From assembly GCA_013368315.1 (NCBI GenBank), contig JAACJM010000012.1:806001-870000 (forward strand): 64,000 bases of DNA. The letters are read 5' to 3'. The notes beneath the pieces were generated by a model that ran no database searches, had not been told where the DNA came from, and saw only the letters and a program-made list of their open reading frames with translations. The position numbers and the translations under genes were made by a program. Of this stretch, positions 54,049 to 64,000 are shown piece after piece. How positions within the stretch are numbered: the stretch's first letter is position 1; every line of letters starts with the position of its first letter. This stretch comes from Tetrapyrgos nigripes (Eukaryota; Basidiomycota; Agaricomycetes; Agaricales; Campanellaceae).

Positions 54049-56406
54049 TCATGCAATGACATCTGCTGAACTGAAACTACTCCGTCTACGCCTAACGCTC
54101 CTTAAATTTGGGCGTTCAGACTTGGAGCCAGGAACAACGACCGCTGACGCGTTCGTTTTCATCCAAGCATCCGAATTGGGTGCCGCTGCACCCTTCTTCA
54201 ATGTAGCCGCGGTGGCAACTTCGCTCAGCGAATTCGTATGTTGTGGCTGCTTCCGCGAAGGTATCAGCGTCGGTAATCGGGAAGGTGTCGGAGAAGCAGG
54301 GGGATTAGGAGTTTTTCGCGCAGGGATCTGGGGGAGTGACGATTTTGACGCAGCGCTAAATTTCGATGCATTAGATGTCGCTAATCTTGCAGCAGGCGCA
54401 GCACCAGCAGCGAGTCTTGGGATTTTATTGGGTCTTTGACCTGTAGTCTGTTTGGTCGGAGAGGACGCCACGGATGTAGATGTTCCGGCCTTTCTGATGG
54501 CAGCGGCGCCTGTTGTCGATCTTGTCACTCTGGTAGGGCGTTTTTCGGAAGCGGTCACTCCCCTGGTGACGGGCCGCGTCGCCTTGGGTTTAGGGCGGAG
54601 CGCAGGTGCGCTAGGATGCAATTCGGGTAGAACATCGTCCATTTCATCGTCAGTTTCCTCGTCATCTGAATCATGAGCTGCTCGCTTGGCGTTAGGGGTC
54701 TTGCGAGGTTGTCCAGGTGGAGCAATAGCCTTTGCTTTTGCCTGCGCTGCGGCAATGTGTCGACTGGGGGTGACAGGGGGAAGGGCAGCATTTGTAGGGA
54801 GTGTGGATGAAGTTGGGGTAGTAGGAAGGGCGGGAAGGTCCTCGTCGGTCTCTGCAGGAGGAGTTGCTGGTGTAACAACAGGGGCGGGCCCAGAGGTTGT
54901 AGAATGTGTCCTCTTTATTTCATCAACAGCAGCCCATTTACACCATTCCAGTTGTTTAAGGTACAGGTATTGCTGTTGGGGTCCAACAACACTGCCTGGA
55001 CGAACGATGCGCATAAAGGCAATCGCCTCATTTGCCGTGAAACCGTACTTCCAAATGAGATATGCACCAATGAGCGTGCCTGTGCGGCCAAGCCCAGCTT
55101 TGCACTACAGAATGGTCAGTCCATGGAGATTGGAGACATGACTGAACACATACGTGAACTGCAACGGCTCCCCCTGACTCTATTACACGGTCTGCTGTGT
55201 CAATGAAGGTCCGTACAATATCATCCGTTGGGTTGGTTCCATCATCAAAATAGAGCTCCATATGGTCGATACCTCGTTCTAAGAAGGTGTTACGGTCGTA
55301 AAGTTGGGTGTTTAGTCGAACAACCAACTTGATCCCTCGCTTTTCAAAATAATCGAGACAGTTAAGGAAGGGAGTGGGTAGCTTGCGTTGAAGAGCCAGG
55401 TTACTATTGGTAGACGACCCCAGCGAAGAACGAGGAGCGAGTCCGGAAGGATTATCCTTGGCGTCCTTCTCTTTCTTGATCCAATATTGATCCACAGGTG
55501 AAGCGAACGCGATGAAGTTTGGTGTTATCCAATTCCAGTCACCATTCTCCACCTTCTCATAATACTCGTAATCCTCCACGTCAAACTCGTTCATATCACA
55601 AAGCCCATTCTGCATTGCCTTCCAAATACCCCACAAACAATCTTGTATGTTGAGATTGAAATCTGAAGGCCCACGTCCTGCATCCCGGAACGGCATAAAC
55701 TCGACCTCTGCAATGGGATGAAAAGCTTCCCAAGGTGCTCGTCGCTGGACGATCATCTGGGTAAATTGTGAGAATGAGCTAGACTCCTCTCAAGCTCAAA
55801 CTTACGACGTAAAGAGCCATCAGCAGGGCGGCGTTGGCTTTCCTCCGTGGATCGTTTGACGAATACAGCACTAGTCTGTGGCCAGCAAGATCCTTGTCCT
55901 AAAAGGAACAAATAAAGTTGCAACACGTGAGTAACCTGCAGGGAGAGGAGTGGTTGGAGCGTGCACACCTCCAACAACTCGTGTATGAGGATACAAGACT
56001 TGTAGACCATGGCGATATTGAGTGGACCCCAATCCTGAAAGAAGGACAGATAAAGTAGCTGGTCGTCGATCGTGAAGTAGTAATAAGTTGCATTGGCGTC
56101 TTCTTCTGCAGAGGCAGGGGGTAACACTCTTGAGCGCGGTCGAACGCGTGGCCGGTTTGCAGCTTCAGATGCCAGACGATTCAAGACACCAGGATTTGGA
56201 GTGGGTTGGGGAAAGGTGGTGAAGTATAGCCTGCGTGTAGGAAACGAATACCAAACGTTGAACATTCGCGTGGCCCCAATAACGGTGAAAAGTGATTATA
56301 CTGACCGTTCACCAAAGCAGCAAAGGGGTTCGCACTTTGGGGGCATGGTGGCAGAATGGCTGCAAATGTCAAGTTCGTCGTCAGAGTCAAAGTAAGAAGA
56401 GCGCAT
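54049..56406 (-). CDS. CDC14: Cdc14 dual-specificity phosphatase
   Basis: The start at 56406 ([15 protein letters not shown]) leads by a GT-AG intron into [15 protein letters not shown]; an internal ATG or one at 56265 are alternatives. The N-terminal domain has [23 protein letters not shown] and [14 protein letters not shown], then [24 protein letters not shown], and [11 protein letters not shown] before the catalytic loop [10 protein letters not shown] (Cys nucleophile and Arg) and [21 protein letters not shown]. The C-tail, about 300 residues, is Pro/Ser/Ala-rich with basic patches. Cdc14 removes CDK phosphates, with preference for Ser-Pro sites, and acts in mitotic exit, cytokinesis and septation. 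ACGCGT lies at 56466-56471, 60 bp upstream of the start. Confidence 0.92.
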
Positions 56407-56544
56407 GCAGGCACTGAGGCAGCTGCACCGTTTTGGGTTCTCAGTAAACAACCCCAAAGTAAACAACGCGTTCGCGTCTCACGTGAGAGGGGCTGCGTCG
56501 TACTCTTCCGAGGCTACTAAAAAAGGGTGTACACTACTCCGTAT

Positions 56545-58387
56545 CTATAAAAATTCCAGTCCGAATCCCACTTGAATCCCTTTTCTCATTCTATCACCTT
56601 GGCTTGCAACGAGGGGTAATCCAAAGTTCAGCTCCACCCGTACTGGATCGAACATGTAAAGCAGTCCAACTCCGGCCGAAATGGACGGTTTCGTAATCGT
56701 CCTTCTTACGTTCTCTGCGACCGAAGATGCTAAATCGATATCTCAGTCCATGAAAGCGTAGGGTAAAATGGAGTCACACACATCGGTCAACAACGTCCAA
56801 TCGACCAGCATTTAGGTATGCGTGTATTTTAATGGGCCAATCAGGCTTCTTTGGGATGTCCGAGATCGCACTGACACCTGCAAGCCAGTAAAGTTCACCT
56901 CCAAGGGAGTCAGCTGCGGTAAATGGGTCAATACGGAGGAACTAGCAACGGTAGATGCGAACGTACGTCCATCTTTAGGCCCCAGTCCATTGATCTTGAA
57001 AGACCGTAAAGATGTCGGGCCACCTATTTGGAATCGGTCTGGAAAGAGACTTGGACGAGATAAACTCCAGAGTAAACCCGAACACGCGGAAAGCGAGACA
57101 CTCTGAACCAGTGTTTAACAACTGAAGATACGCCAACAAAAGACCACATACCAAGCCGGGGATCAAAGTCCTGGAAAGGTGATTTTCTGTTTCCACTTTA
57201 TAGAATGACGCATCCCCTCCCAGACCCGCAAGTTCATGGTATAGTTTTGTGGAATAACCTCGTGTACCGAGGGTCGGGTGATCACGGGTATCTTTAAGGA
57301 ACGTGTAGGATATTGAAGATTTCGTAGTCTGTCCGGCAGATTCACGAATGCTGGTACAGACACGGTCAGATCCATTGTCGTTGGATTCCAGACAGCCCAT
57401 ACCTAATTGAAGCTTCAGGAGTAAGATTGCTTATATCTCTTAGTACAGCTTCATACGTGACTGAATGTAAGCCTGTAAAAGGTATTCCGTGCTAAAACGC
57501 GTCAAACTAGGCACTCTGAAGAAACAATAATGATCACCGTACCCTAATTGAAGCCTTGACACCTCGTCGAACTTCAGAACAGCTGGCAAACAGTGAGTGG
57601 TCTTTCAGCACACCATAAGCCGACAAATCAGCCCATGTATTTAAGTCTGGAGTAATTGGTGCTGAGAATGACCCTTGGAACGTCTTTTTGGTGGTGCTTC
57701 CATACGCCATGTGAAGTGACAGAGTCTCAGCACCTCCGAAAACATTGCGGACGAAAGCATTCACACTCTGAACGATGAATTAATTTCTGGAACAACAAAA
57801 CCAAAGAAAGGATCACTCACTGCGTCAACCTCTCCTTGTCCTGCTGTAGTGGAAGTTTTGAGGGCATATTTCCCCTTTTCAATTGTTTTAAAAACAAGAT
57901 CCACGTCCTGTGGATGCGAAAGTTCATCCCTGGAACGTTCCAGAGACGGTACCACGGCTTCAAAGTTATCAGAACGTCTCAGGATTTCAGAGATATTCTG
58001 GATAGCATGTAGCGTTGTCTCGACATCTTGATGTGCAGTAATTGCCGGACGAAGGGGATTAATTAACCATTCCAAGAAAGAGGCACGGGTCTGTTTAGCA
58101 TTAAGGATCCGGACTGATGCAATGTGAAGAGGACTGTGCATATTGTCGGTAAGCTAAACATGGAGCTTAGAGATAGACGCGAAAATAAAGACGCGAAAAG
58201 GACTGACCACGTCGGAGAGACGCATTATAGCGTGCTCATAGTCACTGTGTAGCTTTTTTGCCATCCGTTCCTGCTGCCATTTTCTGAGTTTCTGAAGTTC
58301 GACTGGTTCCTGGTCCTTTGGATTGGAAGAGTTTTGTAAAGGAGGTCTGATTGACCAGAGAGAATCGGAGGAGTCGCCTGGGTCCAT
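56545..58387 (-). CDS. SAM50: Mitochondrial sorting and assembly subunit Sam50 (Omp85 barrel)
   Basis: Starts at [12 protein letters not shown] (58387). A POTRA-like domain covers [38 protein letters not shown] and [16 protein letters not shown]; the barrel follows with [28 protein letters not shown] and [18 protein letters not shown]. The C-terminal strand is [24 protein letters not shown]...[12 protein letters not shown], ending on an aromatic/hydrophobic pattern as in BamA-type barrels; the stop is at 56547-56545. About seven short exons. Sam50 inserts beta-barrel proteins into the mitochondrial outer membrane. It is divergent to the Mbp1-like gene, with 175 bp between starts. Exon ends in the barrel middle were not all fixed. 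Confidence 0.88.
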
Positions 58388-58562
58388 ACTCGGTAATTCG
58401 ATGGACTGTCACCAAAGTCTCAAGATCAGAACTGCAGCTGTGTCAACAATCCCAAACAACTCCTTCCAAAGCAGACTCCTGTTTTCATTCTTTTCTTCAG
58501 GGGCCGGGCTGTCAACTGCTCTTCCTTGTTCTCGTTCACGCCCAAGGTGTTCAAGGTTCCAA

Positions 58563-60996
58563 AATGCCCGACCCAACAATCTTCAAGGTCAGTCTCGAAA
58601 TCACTTTTCCATCATCACCCCAACTCACTGCGTTCTCAGGCCACATACAGTGGTATACCAGTCTACGAAATGTGGGTACTACCATTTGACACGATTTTAC
58701 ACGAAGTTTGACCCACATTACACGTTCAGGATGTGCAAAGGAATCGCTGTGATGCGTCGCCGCTCTGACGCTTGGCTGAACGCGACACAGATTCTCAAGG
58801 TCGCTGGATTTGACAAACCTCAACGTACCCGTGTTCTTGAGCGTGAAGTACAAAAAGGGGAACACGAAAAGGTGCAGGGAGGATACGGGAAATACCAAGG
58901 TATCTCAGACTTGACATATCTCCACTGAACACGAAGACTGACCAACATGTAGGAACATGGATACCTCTGGAACGCGGTCTCGCTCTAGCTAAGCAATACA
59001 ACTGCGAAACCCTACTCAAACCCATCATCGAATTCCAGCCTACCGCCAAGAGTCCACCTCTAGCTCCGAAACACTTGGTTGCAAACGCGTCCCGTCCCGC
59101 GCGAAAACAGGGCGGCGATAACGCAGGTGCCAGCTCAGCCGTCAACACGCGCTCTACTCGCAAACAGGTCGTGGAGAAGGATCATAGAAGTGATAATGAC
59201 ACCCTTTCAGTAGCAGGATCCGAAGATGGATCCATGACGCCATCTCCCTCCGAAGCCTCTTCCAGCTCACGTACACCCTCTCCCATCCGAAGTCTCAGTC
59301 CCTACGATGGTCAATCCCGCAAAAGACGCCCCAATGATCGTTATGGTAGTGATGATGAGGGACGACATAATGGGATCACAGACGCTCGTGCCTATGGTGA
59401 TCAGATCTTGGAATATTTTATTTCAGACACGAACCAGATTCCACAGATCCTCATCTCGCCTCCTATCGACTTTGACCCTAACATGGCTATCGATGACGAT
59501 GGACATACTGCTCTACATTGGGCCTGCGCAATGGGCCGCATACGGATCGTCAAATTGCTCCTGACAGCTGGCGCCGACATTTTCAAAGTCAACAAGTCTG
59601 GGCAGACGCCTCTCATGCGCAGTGTCATGTTTGCAAATAACTACGATGTTCGCAAATTCCCAGAATTATACGAGCTTATGCATCGATCTACACTCAACAT
59701 CGACAACTATAACAGGACAGTCTTCCATCACGTAGTCGATGTGGCCATGTCGAAGGGGAAGACTCATGCTGCTCGCTACTACATGGAGACTATTCTTACT
59801 CGTCTAGCAGACTATCCCAAAGAGTTGGCCGACGTCATCAACTTCCAGGACGAGGACGGGGAGACCGCGTTGACTATGGCCGCTCGTTGTCGCAGTAAGC
59901 GCTTGGTCAAGATTCTCATCGACCACGGTGCGGACCCCAAGATTGTCAACAGTGACGGCAAGAGCACAGAAGACTACATTCTCGAGGATGAGCGTTTCAG
60001 GTCTTCACCAGTCCCACCATCCCGTGCTGCAGGCATGTCGTTTCGGAACGCTCACGCAGCTTTTCCCAACATGAACGCCAACAGCACCTACTCCTATGGC
60101 ATGTCCTCTATGGACCGTCCTCCTCTCCATCATTCCGTTGCTGGCCAGAGAGCGAGTACACGTTGTGTCAATGACATGACTAGCATGCTCGATAGCTTGG
60201 CCGCCTCTTTCGATCAGGAGTTGCGCGAAAAAGAAAGGGACAGCAACCAAGCCCACGCTTTACTCGCCAATATACAAGCTGAGATCCTGGAGAGTCAGCG
60301 AGCTGTAGGACATTTACGTGCTCAAGCTGATGTACTTCCTATTACGAGGCAGACAATGGAGAATCTGGAGACCGAGTTGCATTCGAGAATGGGACGGAGG
60401 TATCGATTGGGCTGGGAGAAGTGGTCGAAAGATGAAGAAATGCGGGAGAGGAATATACGTGAAGCTGCTGGCGGTGGATTGGCTTTGACTCCAGCTACAG
60501 CGACCTTCCGTGTGGAAGAGGAGCCTGAAACGGAGGTAAACGAAGTCGCTGTTGGCGGTGAGGGGGCGATATCAAGAAAGAGAAAGTCGCCCACGACAGA
60601 AACTGAAGATATTTCTGATTTGGTTGGTTTGCACTCTAACATACCCACTGACCCCGAGGAGTTAGCTCGGGCTTGCGATACCTTGCGCGACGAAATCACA
60701 CAGCACAGGAAACGGCGAAAACAGCTATTTGACGATTTAGTGTCATTCCAGGCAGAAGCAGGAACAAGTGGAAGAATGGCAGAGTACAGGAGGTTGATTG
60801 GGGCAGGATGTGGAGGAATACCACCATCTGAAGTAGACCAAGTTTTGGGGATGTTACTCGAGGTAATGGATAACATCCGTTCTCTCATTGTTGTCATTTG
60901 CTGACCGATCATCTCTTCTAGACGTTGGAATCTGAGGAGCCTAGTGCGTCAACCACGGCATGGGGGCACTTTAAAACTCCTGGACCTTCTGGCTAA
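58563..60996 (+). CDS. MBP1: APSES/ankyrin cell-cycle transcription factor (Mbp1-like)
   Basis: Exon 1 is 24 nt (58563-58586, MPDPTIFK). After splicing the protein reads [51 protein letters not shown], then [25 protein letters not shown]: the APSES (KilA-N) DNA-binding domain of Mbp1/Swi4. A Ser-rich linker comes next, then ankyrin repeats ([70 protein letters not shown]) and a coiled coil near [20 protein letters not shown]. The final exon ends at 60996 (HFKTPGPSG). In yeasts such proteins pair with Swi6 or Cdc10 and drive G1/S genes from ACGCGT sites. About 750 residues in all. Confidence 0.93.
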
Positions 60997-62174
60997 GCAG
61001 GACTGTAAATAGGCAACGACTCGCTTTCAGTACACATTCGGTATTGTATTTTAGTCACCTGTATCAGATACCATAGTTTTTCAGCTCTCCTATCATGAAA
61101 AAAATGGTCTGGGTCATTGAATGATCCTCCAAGCTTCAAGGTCCATCTGAAGTGTAACTGTGAGTTCCTGTTTTGCTAAGTGGTTGGAATATTATCATAC
61201 ACATGAATGAGAAAGGTCAGAGGTCCGCCATGTACAAAGACCCATCTACAAAACTCAATTCCTTGTAGTGATTGTAGACAAAACGAAAAGCAGAGGGTTT
61301 ACGGACACACTTTGCATTTACTGATTCAAAGCTACAATAATACATATGTACATACACGAAAACAGAACAAAGAAAATCCATCAGACAGACACTCCTCTCG
61401 CTGGAACTTCCCTCAGAAGCTCTGATGAGCCCTAAAAGAAAAGCCCCAAACGTCCTCGAGACTCCACTAAAAGTGAAGCCATGTTCTCAGTTATACGAGG
61501 GAGTGCGAAGGTCATCGACTGGACTTGAAGAAGCGGCATTTGTAAAAATGCGAGACTCGGTCAGTTTCTATAAAAAGATCCTGATGAGTATGTTCTAAAG
61601 AATCTATATCATTGAGCAAGGGCTTTTATAGTTTCTGGGGCTGGTCCGTGCGCAGTAAAATTTTCGCGGATCGTGATTAGCAGACAATTTCGGAGCTGGT
61701 CCGTGCGCAATCTAGTGCAGTGGCTTCAAGTACCAAGGGGTTTAAGTAGAACGTCTTCTTATAACGCGACCCAAATCCTTCTTTATGCAAAACCCAAAGA
61801 TTGACAAAGCTCTGAACACGATCAGATGAAGAGTGTCAAACGGCAGGAAAATGATGACAGTTCTTCCATGCGTGTCACGTAGGGCTTACCGCCATGATTT
61901 TTCTACCAGTATGTACCACAGAGCTGAGAGAATTAATATGTAGGTCAATGACCCTGGATTAAGTTTGGATGGGGGCAAAATGAGCAAAAAATGAGACGAT
62001 CAGCGCCGGAATTCAAAAAGTAGATGCCTCGTATCCAAAGAACGGCTCACGACAACAATGCTAGCTACTACTCTAGATAGTATCTGTGCCCGTATAGCAG
62101 TACGTACTTAGCACCTCGTAGAGTACATCCACTATTAATCCCATCGCTGCCTCGTCCTGTTATTAATTCCCTTT
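60997..62174. other. Intergenic region between convergent genes
   Basis: 1.18 kb between the Mbp1 and Rok1 stop codons. Short frames only. Contains a 15-bp direct repeat pair listed separately. No gene or RNA is recognised. Confidence 0.5.
61640..61709. repeat. 15-bp direct repeat pair
   Basis: GCTGGTCCGTGCGCA occurs at 61640-61654 and again at 61695-61709, 55 bp apart, with TTTC a few bases before each. The core GCTGGTCCGTG also occurs, reversed, in the end of the candidate element at about 50588-50598. Confidence 0.7.
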
Positions 62175-64000
62175 TCATGAATTTGATCCTGCTTCTGGTG
62201 ATAAAACCTTTTGCTCCGACTTTGCTTGGTCTTTGGCTTTTCGACGTTTCGAGCCTTCAATCATCTCCCTGCGACATTAATAAGTACCAGTAATAAAACA
62301 ACCAGAAACAGCAGCTACCTCTTCTTGATCGCGTCGTTTTTCCCAATCTGTCTCGCAGGATTGACTATCTCTGCGCGCTTCACCTTACCCATCTGCTTGC
62401 GCTTCATTTTTGAAGGCTTCGGTAGTTTGAGAATCCATTCGGGGACGGGTGAGCCTGACTGGAGCAGTACATTCGCTATCCTGTGAAGGCAGTAAAGTCG
62501 TCAAAGGAATTGCAGCATAATGAAGTGTACTCACGACTTGAGATACGGCCCATCTTCATCTGTAAAGAATGTGACAGCCTTTCCTTCTCTGCCTGCTCGT
62601 CCCGTTCGACCTATAAACATGTCAGTCGAAATCCCAAGGTTGTAGAAAACAAACAAGACACACCGATCCGATGTATATAACTCTGCACGCTAGTTGGAAA
62701 ATCGTAATTTATCACCTCTCTTACGCCCTTGAAATCCATTCCTCTCGCCATCACCTCGGTACTAACCATCACCCAGCTCTCTCCTTTTCGCATACGACTG
62801 ATAGCGTCTTCTCTCTCCTTTTTCGTCATGCCTGCGTGTAAACAGTCGACATTGGGAATACCGTTCATGACAAGCTCTTCAGCTAGTGATGATGCACGAG
62901 GCTGTGTTGAAGTGAAGACGAGGACAGGGGGACTGTAGGGTAGTGCAAAGTAGGTTAAAAGACTGGGCAATTTTGACGCGTCGTCGGCGACATAAGTGAG
63001 GGATTGAGCTATGAGGGGAAGTGGGGTATCTCTAAGACACCATTAGCAATGTGAGTTGGTTTAAATCCAGAAAAGAGACGTACTTGAGGCCGACAACTAC
63101 GCGCACCGGGTCCTTGAGCATATCCATGGCAATTTTTTCCGCATTAGCAGGTAGTGTTGCACTAAACACGGCTTTTTGAATGTCTGCACGGGAACAACCC
63201 GCCGCGATTTCTTGAACTTGATTGTGGAATTCTGAATCGAGCATTCTGTCCGCTTCGTCAAGGATTAGGTGCCGGACGCTAGAAAAATCAGTGAGAGCTG
63301 TCCCCAAGTGAAAAGATGGCCCACATACTTGTTCAATTCTAACGAGCCTGACTGTAATGAGGCTACTAGCCGCAGGGGTGTACTGATTATGATGTCTATT
63401 TTGCTCGTCAGAAGGCAGGTAGCCGACGAACTTGGGCGCACACTTACCTACTTTATCCCGAGCTGCTTTGTCCTTTAACGTATTCGCAGTTGCTTTTGAA
63501 AACAAAATAATCTTCCATTTACGACCTTCTGCAAGCTTGAGGCATTCGTTGTGAATTTGTTGTGCTAATTCACGGGTAGGAGCGAGGACGACAGCTCTGA
63601 CGCCGGATCCAGAATCGATTTGGGAGGATCCTGAAGGTGCGCCGAGGGCAGCCATCATGGGAAGGAGGTAGGACAGTGTTTTTCCTGTACCGGTTGGGGA
63701 GATAGCAGCAAGGTCTCGACTCTGAAGGCTGTTTGTCAGAGTGTTGACCAGACGAGGATCAAATGAGCTTACGGATAACAGAATGGGTATTCCATAGGAC
63801 TGTATTCCTGTAGGGTAATGATACCCGTACTTTGAGAGGTTTGTCATTAAATGAGAAGAGAGCTGAAACCTCTCTCTCATTTCCTCGAATGTATCTGCGT
63901 GGTCAGGTACATTATTCCCTTTCGTAGTGACACGATGTCGTTGAGGAAGTGGTTTACGCTCCTCTGCCTCGTCCTCTTCATCTTCACTATCCTCGTCCTC
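62175..64000 (-). CDS. ROK1: DEAD-box RNA helicase Rok1/DDX52 (5' end beyond the window)
   Basis: The frame is open to the right edge, where an acidic stretch ([14 protein letters not shown]) occurs, so the N-terminus is missing. Helicase motifs in order: Q-motif [14 protein letters not shown], motif I SPTGTGKT, Ia [21 protein letters not shown], then [29 protein letters not shown] and [17 protein letters not shown] leading to motif VI. The C-tail ([18 protein letters not shown]...[13 protein letters not shown]) is Lys-rich. The ARGMDFKGV block and PEWILKL tail match Rok1/DDX52, a nucleolar helicase for 18S rRNA maturation. The stop is at 62177-62175. Several 50-60-nt introns interrupt the gene. 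Confidence 0.88.

Overview
The window is nuclear DNA of a basidiomycete fungus, almost certainly an agaricomycete. Genes are dense, on both strands, and cut by many short spliceosomal introns (mostly 45-75 nt, GT-AG, a few GC-AG). One gene is a DUF6534-type membrane protein, a family expanded in agaricomycetes, and another is a seven-helix protein of a type common in the same fungi. There are no operons, CRISPR arrays or recognisable tRNA/rRNA genes. Intron junctions were worked out by hand from frame continuity and family similarity; genes where only the span is certain say so.

Layout. 1-1039: 5' part of an unidentified Ser/Thr-rich protein (-). 1854-12304: housekeeping cluster with polarity scaffold Bem1/Scd2, complex I subunit NDUFA12, L-2-hydroxyglutarate dehydrogenase, Hsp90 co-chaperone Cns1, ribosomal protein eS7, a Rab GTPase with a very large insertion, and an AMMECR1 protein. 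12479-20188: mitochondrial PPR protein, ribosomal protein uL3, a seven-helix membrane protein, a PP4/Ppg1-like phosphatase. 20437-32154: condensin SMC4 head-to-head with an FG nucleoporin (Nup54/57), then CAF-1 subunit Cac2. 33030-38386: the very intron-dense DUF6534 gene and an apparently intact cytochrome P450. 38790-48684: a complete-looking LINE retrotransposon (Tad1-like: endonuclease, reverse transcriptase, RNase H) on the minus strand, with a 50-nt poly(A) tract and target-site duplications. 48756-51162: gene-free repeat island with a TA-flanked MITE, a second inverted-repeat element and a dispersed repeat. 51163-64000: Shg1/BOD1-like COMPASS subunit, uroporphyrinogen decarboxylase (Hem12), Cdc14 phosphatase, Sam50, APSES cell-cycle factor Mbp1, and the 3' part of DEAD-box helicase Rok1.

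Functionally this is a conserved housekeeping stretch: chromatin and cell cycle (SMC4, Cac2, Shg1, Cdc14, Mbp1), mitochondria (NDUFA12, L2HGDH, PPR, Sam50), ribosomes (eS7, uL3, Rok1), polarity and traffic (Bem1, Rab, Nup). It is interrupted by one accessory segment (about 33-51 kb) with lineage-specific membrane and P450 genes and transposons. Several gene pairs share short divergent promoters (106-264 bp). The most unusual items are two candidate spliceosomal introns inside LINE ORF1, the Rab protein with about 135 extra residues between its G4 and G5 motifs, and the microexon-rich DUF6534 gene.
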